Below are positions 24,348-32,748 of a stretch of DNA of 64,000 nucleotides, one piece after another (positions within the stretch are counted from its first letter, which is position 1; every line of letters begins with the position of its first letter). Origin of the DNA: Nocardioides sp. GY 10113. GTDB lineage: Bacteria; Actinomycetota; Actinomycetes; Propionibacteriales; Nocardioidaceae. Under the pieces are notes generated by a model. It searched no databases, had not been told where the DNA came from, and worked only from the letters and a program-made list of their open reading frames with translations. The stretch covers positions 1-64,000 of the forward strand of contig NZ_STGK01000014.1 of assembly GCF_004919105.1 (NCBI RefSeq). Reading direction: 5' to 3'. A program made the translations under genes and the position numbers.

Positions 24348-27300
24348 TCAGGGGACGGTCAGGACGACGTCGACGAAGTAGTTGGTGCCCGAGCCGGACA
24401 GGTTCGGCAAGCCCGAGCTGAAGAGCCGGTAACGACCGTTGGGGCTGGCGATCGTGTGCGCCGGCGCGGTCAGGGGACCCGCGGTGAAGGCTGTGTTGAA
24501 GAAACCCGAGGTCGTGGAGTAGCGCCCTCGAGGGGCGTAGTAGGAGACCAGGTAGGTGCTGCCTGCCGTCACCGCCACCGGGGTGGAGAGTGTGGCGGTC
24601 TGCCAGCCCGACGCGGTCTCGCCGGTGAAGGTGACGGTGCCGAGACGCTGACCGCCGGTCGTCCAGATCGACCCGGTGTGCGTACCCGTGTTGGCGGTCG
24701 CCTTGTAGAAGCGGATCGCGGTGACCCGGCCGTCGACCGACGGCCGGAAGAGCGTCGCGACCTCGGTCGCCAACGTCGAGAGCGACGTCGTGGCGGGTGT
24801 CGTGCTGCCGAACATCGTGTGCGTCGTCGGAGGCGTGGTCGTGAAGGTCCAGGTGCTCGTCCCCAGCGTGGCTCCATCGGTCGACGTGACCCCCGTCAAC
24901 GTCACCGTGTAGGTGGCGCCAGACGCCAGCGCCGCGCTCGGCGTGAACGTCAGGGTGGTGCCGTCAGTCGACAGCGCCGCGGCTCCGGCCACGGCGCTGG
25001 TGCCCTGGCTGAGGGTCATCGCCCAGCCCGTGGTGCGGATCGGCGTCGAGAACCGCGCGCTGGGAGTCGTCGAGGTGGGGACGTCCACCGCTCCGCTGGC
25101 CGGCGTGGTCGAGGCCAGCGAGATCGTCGGGGTCGGTGCCGGCGGAGTGGCGCCGGAGACGAAGAGGGCATCGACGAAGTAGCTGGCCGAGTTGTAGGAG
25201 TATGCGGGAAAGCCGCCGCCGGCGGCGTAGAGGTAGCGGCCGTTGTTGCTGGCGGGAGCGGTCAGGTTCCCGCTCACCAGCGGCTGGGCGAAGAAGCCTG
25301 ACGTGAAGGCGTAGTGGCCCTGCGGCGCGTAGTAGGACGCGATGTACGTGGTCCCGGCCGTGACGTCGACCGGCGTCGAGAACAGGGCGGTCTGCCAACC
25401 CGTGGCGCTCTCGCCCTGGAAGGTCACCGTCGCGAGCCGCTGGCCGGAGGCGCTCCACAGCGAGCCGGTGTGGATACCGTCGTTGCCGGCCCCCTTGTAG
25501 AAGCGGACGCCGGTGATCCGGCCGTCCACGGCAGGCACGATCACCGTGCCCAGTTCGACCGGGGCACCGTCGTTCGCGGCCGCCGTGGCCGGCAACTGGC
25601 CGGTGAAGAGGGTCTCCGGGTCCTCGTTCGATCGGGTGTGGAACATCCAGGACTGGTCAGGAAGCGTGGCGCCTCCGGCGGAGGACACCCCCGACAGCCC
25701 GACGGTGATGTCGGCGTCGGCCGGCAGGGCATCGGCGGGGACGAAGGTGAGCACCGTGCCGCCACCGGACTGAGTCGTGCTGCCGGCGATCACCGTGCCG
25801 CCCGACCGGACCGACATGCTGGCCGCGCCGGTGACCGCCGTCGAGAACTCGACCTCGATGGTCGCGCCGCGCGCGACACCCGTGGCGCCGGGCGCCGGAT
25901 CCTGCCGGACGATCGTCAGGGGGTCGGGGGACCGCTCGAAGACCACGTCGACCATGTAGTTGCTCGACGATCGCGCCGAGGGGAACCCGGTGCCGTACGT
26001 GTAGGCGCCCGAGTCGGGGGCCACGCGCAGCGGGTCCCGGGAGAGGTTCGTCTGGAACCCGCTCGGGGTCACCGAGTAGCGGCCGACCGTGGTCCGGTAG
26101 GAAGCGATGTACTCGGTGTCGCGAGCGATCGGGACCGGCGTGGCGAAGGTGAGGGTCTGCCACCCAGCGGTGGACTCGCCCGAGAAAGTGCCGACGGCCA
26201 GCTGGGTGCCGTCCATGGCCCAGAGGGCCCCCGTGTGCGCGCCCGTGTTGCCCGCTCCCTTGTAGAACCGGACACCCGTGATGGTGCCGTTCGCGCTTGA
26301 CGCGAACCGGACGCCCAGCGTGACCGCATCCGTGTCGTTGGCTTCCAGGACAGCGGGTACGGCATCGTCGTCGAAGAGCGTGCACGGGCAGACGCCGGCT
26401 GCGCCAGCGGGCTTCGCGGTGGTGAAGCTCCAGGTGCCGCCCGTGACGGAGTGGCCGACCTGGTCCGTTCCGACCACCGCCACCTGGTACTTCACGAAGC
26501 CGGGGAGCGGGGCCGACGGCGTGAAGGTGAGGGTGCGGGACGTGGCGTCGTAGGTGGTGCTACCGGTCACCCTCTGGCCGTTGGCGTCGGTCACGGTGAT
26601 CCCTGCCGAGCCCGCGACGATGGGCTTGGAGTAGGTCGCCTGGACGGTCGTTCCGATCGGGACGCTGGAGGATCCGGGGAGCGGCCACTGGCCACTCAAC
26701 TGGAGCGGCGAGTCGTCGACCAGCACGAAGACCGGATCGACGTAGTAGTTCGAGCTCTGGTAAACGCTGGCGGGGAACTGCCCCGTAGCCCCGTAGACCC
26801 CAGCCGGCTGCGCGCCGTAGCCTCCTGCGACCCGCAACGGCTCGGAGACGCGCGGCGCGTCGTAGAAGGCGTTCTTCTGGACGGCGTACCTACCTTGCGG
26901 CGCCGTGTACGACACGACGTAGGTCTCTCCGGCGGAGACCGCCACCCCCGTCGGGAAGGTCGCCTTCTGCCATCCGGTCGCGGTCTCGGCCTCGAAGGTG
27001 ACCCGGGCCAGGAGAGCGCCGCTGGCGCTCCACAGCGACCCGACATGGGTGCCGCCGTTGCCGGTCCCCTTGTAGAAGCGGACTCCGCTGATGTAGCCGT
27101 CACGGGTGGCGCTGAACCTCATCCCGAGCTCGACGGCGCCGGAATCGTCCGCTGCCGGCGTCTCCGGCACCTCGTCCCCGAAGACACTGCACGGGCATGC
27201 CACGGAGACGTCACGGCTCGCCGTCGCCCCGATGTTGGCGCTGTCGTCGGTCGCCCGCACCATGATCGCCACGTTTCCCTGACCGCGCTGGAGGTAGGAG

Positions 27301-29252
27301 TACGACCACGAGGAGGTTCCGTTGGCCGGGTGCCAGGTCGCCCCGCCATCCCCCGAGACCTCCACTCCGGCGACCCGCCCTCCCGTGTCGGACGCGGTCC
27401 CGGCGACGGTCACCGTCGCGCCGTTGGCCACGTTCGCGCCGGCCGCAGGGCTTGTGATGGCGACCGTCGGACCCGTCGTGTCCGTGGAGGCGGTGGCGGG
27501 CGTCAGCGCGGGGTCCAGGGTTCCGGGCTGGGCCCCCATGTCGGCCAGCAGGTTGACCTGCGCCTGCTGCATGCGGGGATCGGCCGGCTCGGCGGCGTAC
27601 GGACTGTCGTGCTCGGAGTCGAGGCCCCAGGCCCACTGGATGGAGCCCGCGCTGAAGACCAGAGCCCCGCTGGGAGCGCGGTACATGGTGACGTGGTGGG
27701 TCGTCGTCCCCGGGGTGACCGTGTTTCCGTAGTCCCGTAGGTACTGCGAGGTCGGACCGGTGGTGGTCGAGAGGCGGACGAGTCCGGCCGGGCGGTGCCC
27801 GTTGTCGAGGTCCTCGTTCGACTCGTAGCCGACGGTGTGCGGCGCGAGCGCCGCCGTCGTCCCCGGCGCCAGCGATCCGAGGCCTGTGTTCCGCCAGAGC
27901 CGCAGCTTCCCCTCCTCGGCGCTGACGGTCACCGGCAGGTCGCTGGCGTTGGACATGTAGGCGGTGCCGGTCAGCTCGTTCTCCGGCCGCCCGGCGCCCG
28001 CCGACGCCGCCGCGAATCGTGGGTCGCGCCAGGTGCCCGTCCATTCGGCGGAGGGATCGATCTTGGCGTTGTCCCAGGTCTCCTTGTACGAGACCAGCGT
28101 CCGGTAGCCGGTGCCGTTGAGGTCCTTCTCGTACCGGGTGCGCCAGTAGATCTCGTTGCCGGAGAGGAACATCAGATTGACGCCGGCGTCCCTGGCTGCT
28201 TCCACGTTGGCACGCTGCGCGCCGCTCCAGTACTCGTCGTGGCCGACCGACAGGAAGGTCTTGTGGTTCCGGAGCAGGGCGCCGTGCCGGTCGGTGTCTA
28301 CGCCGGCGATGTAGCTGACGTCGTAACCGTTCCGCTCCAGGAAGCGGATCGTCGGGTACTCGTTCGCAAAGAAGAAGTCGCGCCCTCCGGGGCCACCACG
28401 GGTGATCACCGGCCGGTTGTAGGAGATCTTGTACGCCCGGCCGTTCTCGCCACCCGTGTAGAAGTCGGCACCGCCGTAGTCGTTGTACGCCTGCCACGTG
28501 GGGTCGGAGGTCTGGAACACGAGGTCGGAGGTGTTGCTGTCGTCGCGCACCACGAACGTGATGTGGCTGGACGCTCCGGTATCCCGGCGCTTGAGGTGGG
28601 CGATGTACACGCCTGAGACGGCCGCGGTCGGGACGGTCCACGAGGCGGAGACCATCCAGTTGCCGCAGTCGTACAGGGCGGTCTGGACGTCGGAGACGCA
28701 CTGCGGTTGCTGCTGCGGCAGCGGGGCGCTGGGCTCGATCGAGGTGATCAGCCGCGCACCGTCCCCGTCGTAGTAGCCGATCCGGTAGATGTCGATGTCG
28801 TAGGACGAGGCGTCGGTGTCGACCTTGAAGTCGATCTTCTGGCCCACGTCAACACTGATGTCGGTGGCGAAGCCCTGGATCGTGTCACTGCCAGCGCCCC
28901 AGAAGTCGTCCCAGACGGCGGGATCCGTTCCCGACTTGCTGTTCTCGCAGACGACGGGGTTGCTCGACGGCGCGCACGGGTCCACCGCCGCCAGAACCGA
29001 GGTCGGGGTCGCCGAGGCCCGGGTCGCCGAGGCCCGGGTCGCCGAGGCCCGGGTCGCCGAGGCCCGGGTCGCCGAGGCCTGGGGCGCCGAGGCCTGGGGC
29101 GCCGAGGCCTGGGGCGCCGAGGTCGCGGGAGTCGCCAAAGCGGAGGTGGGCGTCGTTAGCGCGCCGGCCCCGAGCGCCGCTGCCACGACGAGCGCAGGCA
29201 ACCGCCGGATCGCGGACGAAACCCTGGATCGGAGTCTGCTGTTTCGGGCCAC
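24348..29252 (-). CDS. Giant secreted N,N-dimethylformamidase-like protein with four DUF4082 and three Ig-like (SbsA-type) domains
   Basis: GTG 29252 (or GTG 29255) lies 7 nt after AGGA, giving about 1634 residues; the frame is open far upstream but without signal features. Order: signal peptide (1-40); low-complexity repeat SAPQA/SATRA (45-82); dimethylformamidase beta-like domain (about 90-560, with DIYRIGYY, SVGHDEYWSG near 339 and LSGNEIYWR); an Ig-like segment (about 585-680); then DUF4082 (686-837), SbsA-type Ig (847-949), DUF4082 (952-1107), Ig (1108-1209), DUF4082 (1212-1366), Ig (1374-1472) and DUF4082 (1479-1634). Each DUF4082 unit has VRFYK, GTHxGxxW, GWQ and NYxVD marks. No membrane anchor or sorting signal is seen. 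It sits in the middle of the glycan locus. Enzyme activity is unproven; binding or modifying the exopolysaccharide is inferred. Confidence 0.85.
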   Translation of the reverse strand: MARNSRLRSRVSSAIRRLPALVVAAALGAGALTTPTSALATPATSAPQASAPQASAPQASATRASATRASATRASATRASATPTSVLAAVDPCAPSSNPVVCENSKSGTDPAVWDDFWGAGSDTIQGFATDISVDVGQKIDFKVDTDASSYDIDIYRIGYYDGDGARLITSIEPSAPLPQQQPQCVSDVQTALYDCGNWMVSASWTVPTAAVSGVYIAHLKRRDTGASSHITFVVRDDSNTSDLVFQTSDPTWQAYNDYGGADFYTGGENGRAYKISYNRPVITRGGPGGRDFFFANEYPTIRFLERNGYDVSYIAGVDTDRHGALLRNHKTFLSVGHDEYWSGAQRANVEAARDAGVNLMFLSGNEIYWRTRYEKDLNGTGYRTLVSYKETWDNAKIDPSAEWTGTWRDPRFAAASAGAGRPENELTGTAYMSNASDLPVTVSAEEGKLRLWRNTGLGSLAPGTTAALAPHTVGYESNEDLDNGHRPAGLVRLSTTTGPTSQYLRDYGNTVTPGTTTHHVTMYRAPSGALVFSAGSIQWAWGLDSEHDSPYAAEPADPRMQQAQVNLLADMGAQPGTLDPALTPATASTDTTGPTVAITSPAAGANVANGATVTVAGTASDTGGRVAGVEVSGDGGATWHPANGTSSWSYSYLQRGQGNVAIMVRATDDSANIGATASRDVSVACPCSVFGDEVPETPAADDSGAVELGMRFSATRDGYISGVRFYKGTGNGGTHVGSLWSASGALLARVTFEAETATGWQKATFPTGVAVSAGETYVVSYTAPQGRYAVQKNAFYDAPRVSEPLRVAGGYGAQPAGVYGATGQFPASVYQSSNYYVDPVFVLVDDSPLQLSGQWPLPGSSSVPIGTTVQATYSKPIVAGSAGITVTDANGQRVTGSTTYDATSRTLTFTPSAPLPGFVKYQVAVVGTDQVGHSVTGGTWSFTTAKPAGAAGVCPCTLFDDDAVPAVLEANDTDAVTLGVRFASSANGTITGVRFYKGAGNTGAHTGALWAMDGTQLAVGTFSGESTAGWQTLTFATPVPIARDTEYIASYRTTVGRYSVTPSGFQTNLSRDPLRVAPDSGAYTYGTGFPSARSSSNYMVDVVFERSPDPLTIVRQDPAPGATGVARGATIEVEFSTAVTGAASMSVRSGGTVIAGSTTQSGGGTVLTFVPADALPADADITVGLSGVSSAGGATLPDQSWMFHTRSNEDPETLFTGQLPATAAANDGAPVELGTVIVPAVDGRITGVRFYKGAGNDGIHTGSLWSASGQRLATVTFQGESATGWQTALFSTPVDVTAGTTYIASYYAPQGHYAFTSGFFAQPLVSGNLTAPASNNGRYLYAAGGGFPAYSYNSASYFVDALFVSGATPPAPTPTISLASTTPASGAVDVPTSTTPSARFSTPIRTTGWAMTLSQGTSAVAGAAALSTDGTTLTFTPSAALASGATYTVTLTGVTSTDGATLGTSTWTFTTTPPTTHTMFGSTTPATTSLSTLATEVATLFRPSVDGRVTAIRFYKATANTGTHTGSIWTTGGQRLGTVTFTGETASGWQTATLSTPVAVTAGSTYLVSYYAPRGRYSTTSGFFNTAFTAGPLTAPAHTIASPNGRYRLFSSGLPNLSGSGTNYFVDVVLTVP
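29011..29115. repeat. 15-bp in-frame tandem repeat, seven copies
   Basis: The unit GCCGAGGCCCGGGTC, or its variant GCCGAGGCCTGGGGC, starts at 29011, 29026, 29041, 29056, 29071, 29086 and 29101. Degenerate copies lie on both sides (28996, 29116). It encodes the pentapeptides SATRA and SAPQA just after the signal peptide of the giant protein. Identical copies at DNA level indicate recent slippage, so copy number may vary between strains. Confidence 0.9.
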
Positions 29253-29544
29253 CACGCCGTCCTGTCTGTCTGCCGGGGTAGTTCGTTGCGGGCCCAGGAG
29301 CGACGGGCAAACCGGCTCGCTCCAGCGGCCCCCGGTGGCCCGACCCAAGCCCAGACAATCCCGCCTATCCGAGCGCGCGGCCGACCAAAACGGCACCGTT
29401 CCCCGATTTCGGGGAGTCCCCTTCCCTTGCCCGTCGACCGCGCACCTGATCACCGTGACCACTTCTGGGTAACCGGTCCCCGCCCGACACGCCTCGACGC
29501 TCCCGAGGGCCGAGCCTCCTCTGGTCCGACGACTAGGAGGGGCG
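29253..29544. promoter_or_regulatory. Divergent promoter region of the glycan locus, with overlapping palindromes
   Basis: No gene fits in these 292 bp between the giant protein (leftward) and the acetyltransferase (rightward). CCCCGATTTCGGGG (29401-29414) and GGGGAGTCCCC (29411-29421) overlap to form two nested palindromes. CTGGGTAACCGG lies at about 29468-29480; its GGTAAC core also appears in the promoter regions at 17632 and 24278. These may be operator sites for a shared regulator. The -10 and -35 elements are not evident. Confidence 0.4.
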
Positions 29545-30165
29545 ATGACCCGGAACGCAGCGAGCAGCGACGCAGCCGCGGTGGCGCCGTCGGCCGACGT
29601 CGACGCCAGCGCCCGCATCGGCGCGGGGACCCGGATCTGGCACCTCGCGCAGATCCGTGAGGATGCGCGGGTCGGTAGCGAGTGCAACATAGGCCGCGGC
29701 GCCTACCTCGGTCCGGGCGTGACCATGGGCGACCGCTGCAAGGTGCAGAACCACGCGTTGATCTACGAGCCGGCCGTGCTCGAGGAGGGCGTCTTCGTCG
29801 GCCCCGCCGCGGTCTTCACCAACGATCTCCACCCCCGGGCCGTGACACCCGACGGCGAGCTGAAGAGTGCCGACGACTGGGACGCCGTGGGCGTCGTGGT
29901 GCGCGCCGGTGCCAGCATCGGCGCCAGGGCCGTGTGCATCGCCCCCGTCGTCGTGGGCCGCTGGGCAATGGTCGCGGCTGGATCCGTGGTCACCCGGGAC
30001 GTCCCCGACCATGCGCTGGTAGCCGGTGTCCCTGCCCGGCGGATCGGCTGGGTGGGCGAGGACGGACGCCGCCTCGTCGCGGTCGGCGACGGGACGTGGC
30101 GGAGCCCCTCAAGCGGGCGGGAGTACGACGAGACGACCGATGGTCTACGCCCCCGCCGCGACTGA
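29545..30165 (+). CDS. WbpD/WlbB-like N-acetyltransferase (left-handed beta-helix)
   Basis: ATG 29545 follows AGGAGG, giving 206 residues. Hexapeptide repeats run through most of it (ARIGAGTRIWHLAQI, ARVGSECNIGRGAYLGPGVTMGDRCKVQNHALIY, VFVGPAAVFTNDLHPRA, ASIGARAVCIAPVVVGRWAMVAAGSVVTRDVPDHALVAGVPAR). The IWHLAQI and FTNDLxPRA blocks are characteristic of acetyltransferases acting on UDP-3-amino sugars (WbpD/WlbB type). It would acetylate the product of the aminotransferase at 20996, replacing the wrecked acyltransferase next to that gene. The final 30 residues (GREYDETTDGL) are like the family's extra tail. The LCP gene begins inside its 3' end. Confidence 0.88.
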   Translation: MTRNAASSDAAAVAPSADVDASARIGAGTRIWHLAQIREDARVGSECNIGRGAYLGPGVTMGDRCKVQNHALIYEPAVLEEGVFVGPAAVFTNDLHPRAVTPDGELKSADDWDAVGVVVRAGASIGARAVCIAPVVVGRWAMVAAGSVVTRDVPDHALVAGVPARRIGWVGEDGRRLVAVGDGTWRSPSSGREYDETTDGLRPRRD

Positions 30166-31150
30166 GACCGACGTGACCTCCGCGACCCGTCGCCGATCGA
30201 CCGCCCTGGGGGTCGCGGCCCTCGTATCGGTCGCGGCGGCGTCCAGGACGCCCACGTTCCTGGTCTGGGGACGCCAGCAACTGCCGCCCCTCCTTCACAG
30301 CGAGCCGGCCTTCGTCGGCCTCGGCGACCGGCCGCAACGGGCCGACGGGGGCGCGGGTGCAGCGATGAACATCCTGCTGGTGGGCACCGACCTCCCCGGG
30401 ACCGACGCCTCGGGCCTCGACACGACGACGCTCCTCCACCTCGCCGCGGACCGGAGATCGGTCGAGGCAGTCTCCATCCCCACGGCGAGCTGGGTCCGGG
30501 TGCCCGGCCGCGGGCACGCGGCGTTGGACACGGCGTACGACCGAGGCGGCCTGCCGCTTCTGGTGCGCACCCTGGAAGACCTCACCGACGTCCACATCGA
30601 CCACGTCGCAGTGGTGGGCTGGCCCAGCATCGCCTCGCTCGTCGACGCCTTGGGTGGGATCGAGGTGACGGTCCCCGAGGCCTCCGAGGCGTCGGCAGGG
30701 CCTGCCTGGCCGCCTGGCCGCCAGACCCTCGACGGCGACGCGACGCTCCGCTACGTGGGAGTGCAGTCACCCGGGGACGCGCTGAAGGACGTCCGGCGTC
30801 AACAGGTCGTCCTGCGGCAGCTGGTGCAACAGACCCTGGTGCAGGAGCTCCACCGCCAACCGAAATCGCTGGTCCGCATCGTCAGGCAGCTGCTGACCTC
30901 CGTCGCCGTCGACGAGCGTTGGACCTCCCTGCGGCTCCTGTTCTTCGCAGCATCGCTCTGGAACCTCCGCACCAACGACATCCGCTTCGTCACGGCGCCC
31001 ATCACCGGTTCTGGTGACGAGGGCGCCCGACGCGTGGTCTACCTGGCGCGCCGTCGCGGGGCGGAGCTGTGGCGCGCGGTCCGCGCCGACCGCGCAGATA
31101 CCTGGTTGATCGACCACCCCGGCGCAGAGACCCCTTGGAGCGTCCAGTGA
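30140..31150 (+). CDS. LCP (LytR-CpsA-Psr) family protein, divergent active site
   Basis: I start at ATG 30140, overlapping the acetyltransferase by 26 nt (336 residues); GTG 30173, 8 nt after that stop, is an equally possible start. An N-terminal membrane segment (about 19-34) precedes the LCP domain. Recognisable blocks: MNILLVGTD, TTTLLHLAADRRSVEAVSIP, ALDTAYDRGG, LTDVHIDHVAVVGW, LVDALGGIEVTVPE and DVRRQQVVLRQL. LCP enzymes attach undecaprenyl-linked glycans to peptidoglycan. Here the usual RSDT reads GLDT and the usual IPRDS/T reads IPTAS, so the Arg/Asp residues that bind pyrophosphate and metal are missing at two places. Activity may be altered or lost. The sugar-transferase start overlaps its stop (GTGA), tying it to glycan assembly. 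Confidence 0.8.
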   Translation: MVYAPAATETDVTSATRRRSTALGVAALVSVAAASRTPTFLVWGRQQLPPLLHSEPAFVGLGDRPQRADGGAGAAMNILLVGTDLPGTDASGLDTTTLLHLAADRRSVEAVSIPTASWVRVPGRGHAALDTAYDRGGLPLLVRTLEDLTDVHIDHVAVVGWPSIASLVDALGGIEVTVPEASEASAGPAWPPGRQTLDGDATLRYVGVQSPGDALKDVRRQQVVLRQLVQQTLVQELHRQPKSLVRIVRQLLTSVAVDERWTSLRLLFFAASLWNLRTNDIRFVTAPITGSGDEGARRVVYLARRRGAELWRAVRADRADTWLIDHPGAETPWSVQ

Positions 31151-32697
31151 CCGCCGTGCCCAACCCGCAGATGGCCCCTGTGGCAGATGCCCAAATTGCG
31201 GCATGCCCGGAGAACAGCGCGAGGAGAACCGTAGTGCCGCAAGCACCGATCGCCATCCGAACCACACCGGGGGGAGCAAGGGTGACCACCCCGACGCTGA
31301 CGACGCCGACGCTCACCGCCGTACCGAGCGCAGCAGCATCGAGAGTCCGGGCGCTGGGATACGGCGGTACACGCTTCGCCCAGTGGCTGCCGGAAACCGT
31401 CGCCATCGCCCTCGGCCTTGTGGTGATCGCCTGGATGATGGGGCACCTCCCTCCAGCCGCGGTGGTGATCCTGGCCGTGGTCTGGCCCGCGCTCGTCGCG
31501 ATCACCGGAACCCACCGCCTTCGCGATGTGGCGGGCACCCACCTTGTGCGTGTCCGTGCAGTGATCCAGGCGGGATGTCTCTTCGGGCTCGGCTGCTGGA
31601 TCGTGGGAGTCCTGACACCCCTTCCGGTCCACGAACGTGCGCTCCTCGCACTGACCGCCACGCTGACCGCCGTGACCGCCATTGGATCCCTCGCCGGCAG
31701 CAGGACGCCGGCCGCGCCGACTCGACTGCTGATCGCCGGCCAGGAAGCGGAAGTAGCCGACGTCCTCGCGGAGATCGAAGCGATCCGACAGCCCATTGTT
31801 CCGGTCGCCATCTGCTCACTGGGCGGGCCGAAGCACCCGTTCAGCGGCCTACCCGTCAGCGATGGCCTCTCCTCGGTGGCCGAGACCGCGCAGCAGAGCG
31901 GTGCGAATGCCGTGATGGTGTTGCCGGGAGCCTGTGTGAGCTCACGCGAGCTGCAGCGCCTCGGGTGGGCCCTCGCCGCCAGCAACACCCACCTGTTCCT
32001 CGGCACGGGGCTCCTCGACGTTAACCCTGCGCGCACCGCCGTCGCCAAGATGGGTGGCCTGCGGCTGCTCCACGTCCGGACGGTCCCCGAACGTGGTCCG
32101 ATGCGGGCCTTCAAGGGGGCCACCGAAAGGGCCGTGGCGGGACTCGCCCTGCTCGCTCTGTGGCCGGCGCTGCTAGTCGTGGCCATTGCCATCCGCTGCG
32201 ATTCACCGGGTCCCGCACTGTTCCGCCAGGAGCGCGTCGGCCGGGACGGCCGGACGTTCACGATGCTGAAGTTCCGCACGATGCGGACCGAGGCCGAGGT
32301 CGTGAAGGCGACGCTGAGCGACCAGAACGAGGGTGCCGGCGTCCTGTTCAAGATGCGCAACGACCCGCGGATCACGCGGATCGGCGCGGTCCTCCGCAAG
32401 TACTCCCTCGACGAGCTGCCCCAGCTGGTCAACGTGGTCCGCGGCGAGATGGCCCTGGTCGGCCCCCGCCCGGCGCTGCCGGACGAGGTGGCCCGCTACG
32501 ACCACGACCCGCGCCGTCGCCTCGCCGTCAAGCCGGGACTGACCGGCCTGTGGCAGGTCTCCGGGCGCTCGGACCTCTCCTGGGACGAGTCGGTCCGCCT
32601 GGACCTCGCCTACGTCGACAACTGGTCCCTGGCGCTGGACCTGCAGATCGTGATGCGGACGTTCGGCGCCGTCCTGGGCCACCGCGGGGCGTACTGA
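31147..32697 (+). CDS. Polyprenyl-phosphate sugar phosphotransferase (exopolysaccharide initiation)
   Basis: GTG 31147 overlaps the LCP stop, with GGAG 5-6 nt upstream; 516 residues. It transfers a sugar-1-phosphate from a nucleotide sugar to undecaprenyl phosphate, the first step of glycan assembly. The N-terminal part has four membrane segments (about 80-185) and a cytoplasmic CoA-binding-like domain (about 195-325). A fifth helix (about 335-358) leads into the bacterial sugar-transferase domain: PALFRQERVGRDGRTFTMLKFRTM, GAVLRKYSLDELPQLVNVV, MALVGPRPALPDEV, KPGLTGLWQVSGRSDLSWDE and LDLAYVDNWSL, all catalytic-core blocks of the WbaP/CpsE group. This fixes the surrounding genes as a surface-polysaccharide locus. 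Confidence 0.95.
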   Translation: MTAVPNPQMAPVADAQIAACPENSARRTVVPQAPIAIRTTPGGARVTTPTLTTPTLTAVPSAAASRVRALGYGGTRFAQWLPETVAIALGLVVIAWMMGHLPPAAVVILAVVWPALVAITGTHRLRDVAGTHLVRVRAVIQAGCLFGLGCWIVGVLTPLPVHERALLALTATLTAVTAIGSLAGSRTPAAPTRLLIAGQEAEVADVLAEIEAIRQPIVPVAICSLGGPKHPFSGLPVSDGLSSVAETAQQSGANAVMVLPGACVSSRELQRLGWALAASNTHLFLGTGLLDVNPARTAVAKMGGLRLLHVRTVPERGPMRAFKGATERAVAGLALLALWPALLVVAIAIRCDSPGPALFRQERVGRDGRTFTMLKFRTMRTEAEVVKATLSDQNEGAGVLFKMRNDPRITRIGAVLRKYSLDELPQLVNVVRGEMALVGPRPALPDEVARYDHDPRRRLAVKPGLTGLWQVSGRSDLSWDESVRLDLAYVDNWSLALDLQIVMRTFGAVLGHRGAY

Positions 32698-32748
32698 CCG
32701 GTTCCGTCCCGGGTGGCTCGCACGCCCTCGGAGCGCCGCCGTGACCGG

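Noticed and set aside
29011..29115. CRISPR-like array
   Set aside because: The 15-bp units are contiguous, in frame and without spacers; it is a coding tandem repeat.
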